Assembly: GCA_934047225.1 (NCBI GenBank)
Contig: OW204000.1
Location: forward strand, 15,828,001-15,892,000
Length of the DNA stretch: 64,000 bases
Origin: Ypsolopha sequella
Taxonomy: Eukaryota; Arthropoda; Insecta; Lepidoptera; Ypsolophidae
Direction: 5' to 3'
Shown: piece after piece, positions 54,962 through 63,943 of the stretch
Position numbering within the stretch: position 1 is the first letter of the stretch
Layout: the number at the start of each line of letters is the position of its first letter
Made by a program: the position numbers and the translations under genes
The notes under the pieces: model-generated
Told to the model about the DNA's origin: nothing
What the model saw: only the letters and a program-made list of their open reading frames with translations
The model's database searches: none

Positions 54962-55330
54962 ATTTTTCAATGCATGTGCTCGTAAAGGCCCACTTTTTAT
55001 GCATCAAAACCGAACAGAAAGTCGATTATTTTGCCCTAGGGCTTTATTATTTTTTTTCAATGGTTGGCTAACCTGCAGCCTTTCTTGTGTACCATAAATG
55101 TCATACTTTTTTTTCCACTGTTTAACGGCTCTGGATACAGTCCTTTTGAGCCAATTACAATTTAAAGTTCACAAAATTATATTTGTTTTATTTTCTCACA
55201 CTATGCATTGAAAAACGTAGTATGATACACGGGCGTAAGAGCAATAAATTACCCGGTTACGTTTAAAACGTTAAAACGTTTTCGTCCTCGTAATTTATTC
55301 CTTTGCGCCCTTGTAGCATAAACTACTATA
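54962..55330. repeat. Three-copy repeat R3, copy 2
   Basis: Same order as 26544-26935. The central hairpin CACTCGCTACGCTCGTG is replaced by a short AACGTTAAAACGTTTT, and a short AT stretch is missing near 55052. Elsewhere it is nearly identical to the other copies. Confidence 0.7.
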
Positions 55331-55424
55331 AATAATAACCTCACCTAACCAAGTACAATACCAGTGTACATAAATATTGATAAATAAAATAGATAATAAA
55401 TATTATAGTAACACGTGTTCTGTG

Positions 55425-55530
55425 AAAATTTCATCTGGTTTTTTGTGACGGTTAGAGCTGTGGACACCTGTGACAGATGGACAGACAGACAGACAGCGAA
55501 GGTTTAGGGTCCCATTTTGACTATCGCGTA
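55425..55530 (+). repeat. GTTCCGTA-family fragment
   Basis: GTGAAAATTTCATCTGG, GATGGACAGACAGACAGACA and GGTTTAGGGTCCCATTTTGA correspond to the 3' third of the copy at 58930-59236. Confidence 0.5.
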
Positions 55531-55641
55531 GCTTTTATAAAAATTCGGCAACCAAATTAATAATCTCATGATTTAAAATATAGTTTTATTATATTTTTAT
55601 ATCAATAGATGTAAGCGGTTTTCTTACTTCAAATACCTACC

Positions 55642-55884
55642 TATACAAGGTGACTTTTTAATCATCGTCCAAATTCATACTGGAGGCTTGATAAGTGATC
55701 AGTATCTTGGATCAGTAACAATTTTGTGAAATTCGTAAAATGAAATTTCGGCTTCCCATAGAAATTCAGTTCCAGTCCCGAGTGAATTACTATGGGGAGT
55801 CAAAATTTCATTTTATCATGATACTGATCACTTACCAAGCCACCAGTATGAATTTGGACGATGATCAAAAAGTCACTTGTATAT
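55642..55884. mobile_element. MITE Z, copy 3
   Basis: TATACAAGGTGACTTTTTAA, TCATCGTCCAAATTCATACT at the left and the complement ending GATCAAAAAGTCACTTGTAT at the right. The inner GATAAGTGATCAGTAT also pairs with ATACTGATCACTTACC. This is the best-preserved copy. Confidence 0.75.
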
Positions 55885-55904
55885 GTCATATAATATTTTT
55901 CTAT

Positions 55905-55950
55905 GCACCTGATGACGACCCCACTGAGGGGTCGAAATATAGCGACTAAA
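55905..55950 (+). ncRNA. Hammerhead-like motif 5
   Basis: CTGATGA (exact consensus), an extra C, stem II GACCCC/GGGGTC around ACTGA (6 bp, perfect), then GAAATATA. The cleavage-site side (GCGAC) no longer fits NUH and stem I is not evident, so it is probably a decayed copy. Confidence 0.4.
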
Positions 55951-56519
55951 ACCATTCAAGTATTTATATTTATGTGGAATATAACATATAAAACATAAAA
56001 AGGCCCTTAAAGGGTATTTTATAAAAAAGCGTTTTTCCTTATGTCAAATTTAGTATTACATAAGATTCCTAGATGGCACTGTCGTATTCCTTAGCAACAG
56101 AATCGAAGACAAAATTTGCACAGATTCCAAACGAACGAAAAATAACTTTGACGTTGATTGCTCGAAACACATTTTATCTATGGGGACATGGACAGCGCCA
56201 TCTGGAGGAGAGCTAAGAACGTAGAAAAAAAACAACGAGAAAAACGCTCATTGAGAGCAACAGACAAAATAATTAGATCGAATTTTGATCCTCACCCCTA
56301 GTTCCTTAGCATGCAGGTTACAGACAGGATGTATTGTAAACCACAGCGCTATGTACAATAAATAACACGAGCTTCTGGTACACATTTTCAGAACGCACTA
56401 CGTCATTAACATCTAAAGCTATATAAATCATCAAAATAAATAAACAATCCCAGATATATTTCAACAAAACCGTCACGTCCCTGATATTCCAATATTATCT
56501 GATTTCAAATATTATATTC
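55951..56519. other. No gene
   Basis: AT-rich, with CTAGATGGCACTGTCGTATT and GGACAGCGCCATCTGGAGGA forming a short imperfect inverted pair (56070 and 56190). Confidence 0.35.
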
Positions 56520-56715
56520 GTGCATATGACGTTTTTATATAATGCATTAGCGTCTGATTTTTATGAAGCCGTTTTTGACTTCTGTAGGAGATATCAGTTT
56601 CAACTTGGTATCTCACACGGGATTTGAGCAAAAGGGTCTTTCTTGAAAGACGGACAGACAGACGGACAGACAGACAACAAAGTGAACCTATAAGGGTTCC
56701 ATTGTTTTCATTTTA
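56520..56715 (+). repeat. GTTCCGTA-family fragment, variant
   Basis: TTGACTTCTGTAGGAGATAT, GGGATTTGAGCAAAAGGGTC, GACGGACAGACAGACGGACA and TATAAGGGTTCCATTG are the plus-orientation equivalent of the variant at 10436-10588. Confidence 0.5.
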
Positions 56716-57127
56716 AGGTAAACAATGGGCAAATCTTGTAATCTGTTGTCGTTGCTTTACTAAATTCTGGCTGTGCACATATCTCGCTTTCAACTTTGAG
56801 CTGGGGGCATCCCGTGACTAGCTGTTATATCAAAGATTTTATTTTTGTTACAGATAGTGAACGTCTTGCGAAAAGGCTATTGTGTGTTACTACACTAGTC
56901 ACTCAAGTCATCTCCACTATTTCGCCGGCGAAGATAACTTTCACCATTTTACCCAAAGGTTAGTAAAATTATTTTTAAAGTACTTAGGTATATAATATCT
57001 ATTTTTTTTTCTTTATTTGTTAAACTAGTATAATAGTAGGTATACATATGAAGTTAATTGAGTAATAACGCTACGCTTGTGTATTAAAACTTTAAATAAG
57101 AAATGTTATATTTTTTATTATTTGTTA
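56716..57127. other. No gene
   Basis: AT-rich; nothing recognised. Confidence 0.4.
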
Positions 57128-57320
57128 TATGAATATATAGGAATAAATAATTAAATAAAGTACTTTACATTAAAAAATTAAACTGCTCAAGATATATTTC
57201 GGGTCCGATCCGGACCCGGCATCAGTTGAGTATCTGGATTGGACCCGAAATATATCTTGAGCAGTTTAATTTTGCAATGTAAAGTATTTTATTTAATTAT
57301 TTATTCCTATATATTCATAA
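57128..57320. mobile_element. Inverted LTR-like pair with hammerhead-like motif
   Basis: Arms 57129-57206 and 57242-57319 are inverse copies (ATGAATATATAGGAATAAAT, AAACTGCTCAAGATATATTT, CGGGTCC). The centre is CCGGACCCGGCATCAGTTGA. The design is the same as at 35.8 and 42.3 kb. Confidence 0.6.
57186..57230 (-). ncRNA. Hammerhead-like motif 6
   Basis: Minus strand: CTCAA, CTGATGC (A9 changed to C), an extra C, stem II GGGTCC/GGACCC (6 bp) around GGATC, GAAATATATC, TTGAG. Stem I CTCAA/TTGAG is perfect (5 bp); stem III AT/AT; cleavage site AUC fits NUH. All three helices are complete; only A9 and the extra base argue against activity. Confidence 0.5.
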
Positions 57321-57469
57321 AACAAGTGAAGCTTTTCAAAAGTCAATATATTTTGTAACATTTTTTATTATTACTATCTATAAGTTACGAAAATAAAATA
57401 ACACCCAAAAACAATATTACTATTAATTGGAAGATTATAAGTTGCAATAATAATGTTATTTTATTTTTT

Positions 57470-58008
57470 GTTTAATTAAAACCTAGTATAAAAATTATTT
57501 TCGAAATATATTTCGGCCCACTTTGGGGCCGGCGTCAGTCGAATTAAAAACAGTAAAATTTTATTATTTTAATTTTTTGTTTAATTAAAACATAGTATAA
57601 AATTATTTTATTTTATTTTTTGTTTAATTAAAACATAGTATAAAAATTATTTTCGAAATATATTTCGGCCCACTTTGGGGCCGGCGTCAGTCGAATTAAA
57701 AACAGTAAAATTTTATTATTTTAATTTTTTGTTTAATTAAAACATAGTATAAAAATTATTTTATTTTATTTTTTGTTTAATTAAAACATAGTATAAAAAT
57801 TATTTTCGAAATATATTTCGGCCCACTTTGGGGCCGGCGTCAGTCGAATTAAAAACAGTAAAATTTTATTATTTTAATTTTTTGTTTAATTAAAACATAG
57901 TATAAAAATTATTTTATTTTATTTTTTGTTTAATTAAAACATAGTATAAAAATTATTTTCGAAATATATTTCGGCCCACTTTGGGGCCGGCGTCAGTCGA
58001 AATAAAAA
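57470..58008 (-). repeat. Tandem array, 152-153-bp unit, one hammerhead-like motif per unit
   Basis: Motifs start at 57501, 57653, 57806 and 57959 (periods 152, 153, 153). The unit contains TTTTGTTTAATTAAAACATA, GTATAAAAATTATT (this block twice per unit) and the 43-base motif. Units are nearly identical. On the minus strand each motif reads TTCGA, CTGACGC, C, GGCCC/GGGCC, GAAATATATT, TCGAA. A fifth motif lies inverted at 58188-58230 beyond a SINE piece. Confidence 0.75.
57653..57695 (-). ncRNA. Hammerhead-like motif 7 (representative of four array units)
   Basis: Stem I TTCGA/TCGAA, 5 bp; box CTGACGC (A9 to C); extra C; stem II GGCCC/GGGCC around CAAAGT; GAAA; stem III AT/AT; AUU before the stem I return fits NUH. 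Identical motifs lie at 57501-57543, 57806-57848 and 57959-58001. Confidence 0.45.
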
Positions 58009-58013
58009 CAGTA

Positions 58014-58172
58014 AATTCGACCCTCGGTCGGGCATGCCCAATGAATTTTTCGGAATTTATGTGAATAGTATTTGTATTACTAAGACTTGTAACGTGCTGT
58101 ACGATGGAGGAAAACATCAAAAGGAAACCTGCATGCCCTAAAAGCGTGTATTTGTGCCCGAAGAACGGCGAT
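58014..58172 (+). mobile_element. SINE fragment between inverted array units
   Basis: TTCGACCCTCGGTCGGGCAT, CCAATGAATTTTTCGG, GGAGGAAAACATCAAAAGGA and GCCCTAAAAGCGTGTATTTG. It lies exactly between array unit 4 and the inverted unit, so it forms the loop of the palindrome. Confidence 0.6.
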
Positions 58173-58278
58173 TTTTACTGTTTTTAATTCGACTGACGCC
58201 GGCCCCAAAGTGGGCCGAAATATATTTCGAAAATAATTTTTATACTATGTTTTAATTAAACAAAAAATAAAATAAAAT
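58173..58278 (+). repeat. Inverted fifth unit of the array
   Basis: TACTGTTTTTAATTCGACTG, then the motif (58188-58230), then AAAATAATTTTTATACTATG and TTTTAATTAAACAAAAAATA, the exact inverse of the upstream units. A (TA)n run follows at 58298-58312. Confidence 0.75.
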
Positions 58279-58454
58279 GAGTGCTCTATGTAGCAATATA
58301 TATATATATATATTTATTTCAAATAATAATGTAATAAATTCCTCCTGTACAATATGCGGCAGTTGCTGCCACTCTCGCATCGGCTTATGCAGACATCAAA
58401 ATCTTCAAAGGACTGTTTAAAACTTTAAACCGTCTGTGATAGACGAGGAGGTGG

Positions 58455-58600
58455 AAGATGAATAATTCTTGATTGTACACACACGGAAATATAAACATGA
58501 ACAAAATTACAGTGAAAAAAGATGCACATTGGCGAGCTTATCTCTAAACAGAGATTTCTGACAGCAAAACCATCATAATAGGAAAAAGTAACATAAACGA
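58455..58600 (-). mobile_element. LINE 3' tail, minus strand
   Basis: ATTCTTGATTGTACACACAC, GATGCACATTGGCGAGCTTA and TCTCTAAACAGAGATTTCTG match the tails at 27770 and 54781. Confidence 0.6.
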
Positions 58601-58929
58601 AGTAATCATACACGTGTACACAGAGAAGAAGAACACACAAAGAATAAGACAGTCAAGTTTAATATCAAAATAAAAATTTATATCAATACTTACTATGAAT
58701 ACAATCTACAAAATATTATAGATATACATAGTGTGTAATAATCACGTAATAAGTTGACCATTTGTGGCAACTTTACGGGGCTTAGAAACAATCATATGAT
58801 CGAGAAGAGAAGGAGTTAAATGGAGAGCGTGATGTGAGGCAGACAAAGGAAGAGTTTGCAAGTTGGAACTAGAGACTATTGAGGATAATCTGGAAGAACG
58901 AGTATCGCTTTTTAAGAGGTCTGTGTTAA
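58601..58929. other. Possible remainder of the LINE 3' UTR
   Basis: No frame of interest; GACCATTTGTGGCAACTTTA and AGAGGTCTGTGTTAAAATCA may belong to the minus-strand LINE whose tail starts at 58455. Confidence 0.35.
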
Positions 58930-59236
58930 AATCACTTAAAAAAACCGGCCAAGTGCGAGTCGGACTCGCGCACGAAGGGTTCCGTACCATTATCCATAAA
59001 AACGGCAAAACAAAACATGTCTGTTGTATGGGAGCACCCTTAAATATTTATTTTATTCTATTTTTTAGTATTTGTTGTTATAGCGGCAACAGAAATACAT
59101 CATCTGTGAAAATTTCAACTGTCTAACTATCACGGTTCATGAGATACAGCCTGGTGACAGAAGGACAGACAGACGGACAGCGGAGTCTTAGTAATAGGGT
59201 CCCGTCGGTTACCCTTTGGTTACGGAACCCTAAAAA
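58930..59236 (+). repeat. GTTCCGTA interspersed repeat, short complete copy
   Basis: Starts AAAAAAACCGGCCAAGTGCG, AGTCGGACTCGCGCACGAAG, GGTTCCGTACCATTATCC; ends GACAGACGGACAGCGGAGTC, GGTTACGGAACCCTAAAAAG. The inverted ends GGTTCCGTA and TACGGAACC are clean. This is the best-defined copy. Confidence 0.8.
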
Positions 59237-59305
59237 GTATATCGTCTTTTCTTGTCTTCTTATTTGTGTGCAATAAAGTGTTTATTCATTCATTCATTCA
59301 TTCGT
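59237..59305 (+). mobile_element. LINE 3' tail, plus strand, with ATTC repeats
   Basis: TTCTTATTTGTGTGCAATAA, AGTGTTT then ATTC repeats (about 59282-59302). It is the plus-strand image of the tails above. It abuts the GTTCCGTA repeat. Confidence 0.5.
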
Positions 59306-59703
59306 CATATAAGCTTTTTTATTATAATATATACATATACAGAGTTTTATGAATATTGTAGTAAAGATTAAATAAAAAGAAAACTTTCGATATATATTTC
59401 TACCCACTTGGGATCGTCGTCAGTCGAATATAGGGGACACGATCATCATCAATAATCAAGAATCAGCCGAGCTACCGTTCTTTGTAACAGAGACTTTTCT
59501 GAATACATACACTTATATGATATAATATGCTAGGCCTATATAGAATAAATAATAGATGAAAAAAAATAACAAAAAAAGTACAAAATAATATAATTTACAC
59601 TCGTCACTTCTATAAGTTCAATAACTTGATCAAAAAGCGTGGGTTGTTACGTTTCTCTGAGAAGTTTCCCGCCTTTTTCTAATTCATCGAAACATTCAAA
59701 AAT
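59306..59703. mobile_element. Putative Penelope-like LTR remnant
   Basis: Contains hammerhead-like motif 8 and then GATCATCATCAATAATCAAG and CAGCCGAGCTACCGTTCTTT. No coding. The rest of the stretch is AT-rich. Confidence 0.35.
59386..59428 (-). ncRNA. Hammerhead-like motif 8
   Basis: Minus strand: ATTCGA, CTGACGA (exact CUGANGA), an extra C, stem II with CCC/GGG around AAGT (flanked by mismatches), AGAAATATATA, TCGAAA. Stem I TTCGA/TCGAA is 5 bp, and AUA fits NUH. It is the relative of the array motif that keeps A9. Confidence 0.45.
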
Positions 59704-60291
59704 ACATATATACTAGGGTGTGTCTATTTTCCACTTTTTTCGAAATTCATAGTGAAATTATTTTGAAAGGATCTATAAAAAAGCTCAAATAAAAAAAATT
59801 AAAAATATTGGACGACATCGTCTGCTAGCTCATTTAATTTAAAATTTTACAAAATGTATGGGAGATAAAATAATGTAACTTTTAACATGTCGTAGATAGA
59901 TAAAATATACATATATACTAGGGTGTGTCTATTTTCCACTTTTTTCGAAATTCATAGTGAAATTATTTTGAAAGGATCTATTAAAAGCTCAAATAAAAAA
60001 AAATCAAAATATTGGACGACATCGTCTGCTAGCTCATTTAATTTAAAATTTTACAAAATGTATGGGAGATAAAATAATGTAACTTTTAACATTTCCTAGA
60101 TAGATAAAATATACATATATACTAGGGTGTGTCTATTTTCCACTTTTTTCGAAATTCATAGTGAAATTATTTTGAAAGGATCTATAAAAAAGCTCAAATA
60201 AAAAAAATAAAAATATTGGACGACATCCTCTGCTAGCTCATTTGATTTAAAATTTTACAAAATGTATGGGAGATAAAATAACGTAACTTTT
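59704..60291. repeat. Tandem triplication, about 205-bp unit
   Basis: ACTAGGGTGTGTCTATTTTC starts each unit at about 59712, 59917 and 60121 (periods 205 and 204). The unit contains TCATAGTGAAATTATTTTGA, ATTGGACGACATCGTCTGCT and AAAATGTATGGGAGATAAAA. Copies differ at only a few bases and in the length of one A-run. The unit is non-coding. Confidence 0.85.
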
Positions 60292-60754
60292 AGCTGTCCA
60301 TCACGTGACCATTGGACACAAGCAAGTTTCTCAAGGGATACAAGGACTGTATAACAGTAACTACAGTTTTTACAAACCAAAAAACCGAATAATAAAGGTA
60401 CAAAAATCTAAAATATGTGGGCTGTTAAAATGAAATGTATTAATTAGGCGATTACCGACTCAAAGCGTGGAATAAATACAATGTATAAAGCTTACGTGCC
60501 TTCCATGCCCGTGGTTTTCTCCATTGTTTTGACTTTCTTTAAACGAACTTTATTAAACTTTTGACATTTTCATTGATTATATATTTTGTTCTCTGTCTTT
60601 GCTCTTAGAAAAGAGCAGTTAATATAAACTTAAATAGGTAAATATGCGTAATTACTCGAAAGGCTAATTGTCATAGATGTTAAAGCACTAAGACATAAAA
60701 AAGGCTGTTGTAATTTGTACGTCATGAATGATAAATTAGACATTGATAGTGAAG
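60292..60754. other. No gene
   Basis: AT-rich; nothing recognised. Confidence 0.4.
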
Positions 60755-61030
60755 GAATAGAATAGAAATACGTTTATTCATAAATAAACACACAACAAAA
60801 ATCAAAACATAGTTTTAAAATAATTCACAAAAACACAATTCAACATAAAAAGGGGAAATAAAAAACAAATAGAAACCAAATGACTTACCTAGATACAATT
60901 ATACAAAAAAAAAATGTATCAAGCACGTACTGTATATATAAAATTGGCCCTGGCTCAGCAAATGTTGAAGATGAATCTCCAACGTTGGTTTTTTTCCAGC
61001 ACCACGGTACTCTCTACAGTAACCTATAAA
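60755..61030 (-). mobile_element. LINE 3' end, minus strand
   Basis: ATAGAATAGAAATACGTTTA, TTCATAAATAAACACAC at the tail, then CTGGCTCAGCAAATGTTGAA, ATCTCCAACGTTGG and AGCACCACGGTACTC in the UTR. A separate LINE family from the GCACAAATAAA type. Confidence 0.5.
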
Positions 61031-61035
61031 TAAAT

Positions 61036-61432
61036 TATTTTTCAATGCATGTGCTCGTAAAGGCCCACTTTTTATGCATCAAAACCGAAAAGAAAGTCGA
61101 TTATTTTGCCCTAGGGCTTTAATATTTTTTTTTTTTAATTTATTTACAATGGTTGGCTAACCTGCAGCCTTTCCTGTGTACCATAGACGTTATACTTTTT
61201 TTACACCGTTTAACGGCTCTGGATACCTAGTCCTTTTGAGCCAATTACAATTTAAAGTTCACAAGATTGTATTTGTTTTCATTTCCTCACACTATGCATT
61301 GAAAAACGTAGTATGATACACGGGCGTAAAAGCAATAAATTACTCGGTTACGTTTAAAACACTCGCTACGCTCGTGTTTTAAATCGTCCTCGTAATTTAT
61401 TCCTTTTCGCCCTAGTAGCATAAACTACTATA
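61036..61432. repeat. Three-copy repeat R3, copy 3
   Basis: Collinear with 26544-26935, including the central CACTCGCTACGCTCGTG hairpin and the ending CATAAACTACTATA. It directly follows a LINE tail; copy 2 also follows a LINE tail closely. Confidence 0.7.
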
Positions 61433-62774
61433 AAACAGTCGATGAGTAATTTTGAAATAGTAAAGTTATAAATAAACACAGTTACCAAATAAGATATGAG
61501 ATGTATCTATGTGTATGTAATACTATTTGCCATTTATTGTGGGGAATTTAATTTAAATTAAATACCTCCATGGCGAATATGATAAGAAAATCAGAAAGCT
61601 CATACAAGATGCGGGGAAACTAGAATAGATACATTTATCCTACCCCGCCACACATAAAAGTAAGCAAAATCTAACTGAATAATATTAATTTAATTTTAAA
61701 TATCACTTAGTAACACTTTCTAAATTAGCTCATATATTCACAAAACACGACTGTAACACCTACTTTTAGTTGGCCTGAAAGACTTTATTATATAGCATGC
61801 TACTTGACCGTCAAAAAGTTTATTTTATAAACTAGTATGGCTTGTAGTTTTGTCTTTTGTTGCGAAATCTGAGGCACAAGTACGTAAACTGAGCTATTTT
61901 TACTTATTTACTAATAATGTAGGTACTACTAACATTTTCAATTAGTTTCCTCTTTTGTAAAACCTAAATATTGTGTAATGCTATATAAGTAATAAATCAT
62001 TCATTCATATTACCTAGAACTTAATTCAGAATTAAATAATTTTAAATTTAAACTACTGACATCACAGTGGAATAAAGTTGCTTGTTTTTTTTCAGGACTG
62101 TCAATGCACTTTTTATGCTGTTTTCATAAACATACATACATAGGAGTAGCACGTTGCCATTTTATACTTTTTTCTCAATGAAAAGTTTTAACTAACTTGC
62201 GCCAAAACGATTGAATGTTTTTGACAATGTAAATGACTGTGATGCGTACTTTAATAGCGAGTTGGAAAACGACTAAAATCAATAGCTATCCGACAATATG
62301 CCCGTGTTCTGGATCGGCTGCTTGCCAAAGCCTCGTAAATTGGTAGGATGGCTCGTAAATTCAGTCATTATTGATAGTCATTAAATTGAACACTTTATGT
62401 GTCTCAGTTGTGACGGAGCTAATGGCAGCCGCAGGTCCCGCGGCTGTCGGGTCCTTGGATTCAAATCAAGATCAAAGTCTTTTTTCAAGTTCATATCTTA
62501 GGTATACGTTACTATCGAATCCAGTAATATTATATTTCACAGTGTGACTGTCAAAACACATCTGTCTATGTAAATATTCTAAGAGTGTTTTGAATGTTGT
62601 TTTGCGCCAACGCATGCACTTCGCTGACCTAGCTCTACTACGAAAATTCAAAGGACCGTAAGACGCTAATGGCTTGATCTATATCTTCTACAACTTGCAC
62701 CTGTTTCGGAGTTACTAAAATACACTCGTATTCGACTAATTAGAGAGCCAGAAATAATGCTACAGATCCTATCA
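61433..62774. other. No gene
   Basis: AT-rich to mixed. GTTGCTTGTTTTTTTTCAG at about 62078 resembles a splice acceptor, but no supported exon follows. Confidence 0.35.
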
Positions 62775-63050
62775 CTAAATCCTGCCCGTCGCATTGTGAA
62801 ATCTTGTAGAATGCAAGTTTTTTTTAGTAATTAGCCCGTGCATATTAGCTGTAGGAAGAACGTGATCATAAAACGGGATTCCTTGGAGTGGAAATTGTAA
62901 AAAATATACGCAATCTAACGTGCCAAATAAATCCGAATCGAACAGCTGCGTCGGTATAAATACTGTAAGTGAATCTGTAGCTCGTCCACGGGCGACAGAT
63001 AGGTCAATGTCTCGAGCTAGATCCAAGCTCCTATCTACAGTTATATGCAA
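62775..63050 (-). other. Orphan open frame, 91 codons
   Basis: ATG to stop on the minus strand, reading MHITVDRSLDLARDIDLSVA, TVFIPTQLFDSDLFGTLDC and LQGIPFYDHVLPTANMHG. The composition is more protein-like than other chance frames here. I recognise no family; it may be a decayed element or one exon. Confidence 0.25.
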
Positions 63051-63619
63051 CTCTAGATTACTATTATGAAATTTAATAGATATTACATGCTCTATTTATA
63101 GGCAAGTTTTGGCATGGAACGTTCTCAAGTGCTTCTATTTCGTTCGCATACTACTTCTGAGCTAAGAGAGAGAACTATTGAGCTTTATCTTCCATCAATT
63201 AGGTCTTGCTATCTACTAGTTGGCAGTAAACAACAGATAAACGTCAGGCCACAAAACACGCTGTAAGCCATGAAATGTGGCACACGTCTTTAATGACACG
63301 GACGCGTTGTTCCGACGATGCTGTCACAGCTTAGCGTAAACTCGATTCGACACGGATGAGCTCTGCGAGTCAAACATATGACGAAAGAGTTAATATTAAA
63401 TCGGAACACGTATGATATGCGGTAGCCCTGTATCAAGGCGAGGACAGAAATACACGTCTTGACCTACGGCGGTGCTCGTCAACGCGCTGTTTCGGACATG
63501 TTTTTTTGTAGAACATGTGTCGTACGATTAGCATTAGCCTCTCTGCGTGAGGCGTGTTGTGTTGACAGCTGCGACTAACTATTTCTAAAGAAGTTTTAAA
63601 TTTCGACAAAAAGATGGTC

Positions 63620-63680
63620 AAGTGAAAATAGGATTTGGGCCTAAGAGAGTTCCGTAGGTACGATAACGGATTGCATCTTT
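63620..63680 (+). repeat. GTTCCGTA-family scrap
   Basis: GTCAAGTGAAAATAGGATTT, GGGCCTAAGAGAGTTCCGTA and GGTACGATAACGG follow the head of the family with many changes. Confidence 0.45.
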
Positions 63681-63820
63681 ATTTTATACTAGATGCCGCT
63701 CCCAGTTTTTCAGCGTTGATTTTGTTTTTGTGAAGCCGAAAAATGCTATTGACCGATTAACAAGATAGAAAAGATCAATTATAAACTAATTTCAATCAGG
63801 GATTTTTTTTTTATTTCAAT

Positions 63821-63943
63821 GGGCCAGGATTTGAACTACCGAGGTTTCCATTCTAGACTGTCAAACTTTCCCACCATACCTATCACCGATTTTTTGTATT
63901 TACATGATACGCATGAACTCCTAATACGTTCAAATCCTGGCCC
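63821..63943. repeat. Inverted repeat with B-box-like arms
   Basis: GGGCCAGGATTTGAAC (63821-63836) and GTTCAAATCCTGGCCC (63928-63943) are exact complements. Each arm contains GTTCAAATCC on one strand, close to the Pol III B-box consensus. It could be two inverted SINE ends. Confidence 0.55.

Noticed and set aside
54847..55071. 74-codon frame
   Set aside because: It joins a LINE tail to the R3 repeat; both are non-coding elsewhere.
57470..58008. CRISPR-like array
   Set aside because: Unit length of 152-153 with no short repeat/variable spacer pattern, in a eukaryotic genome; it is a plain tandem repeat.
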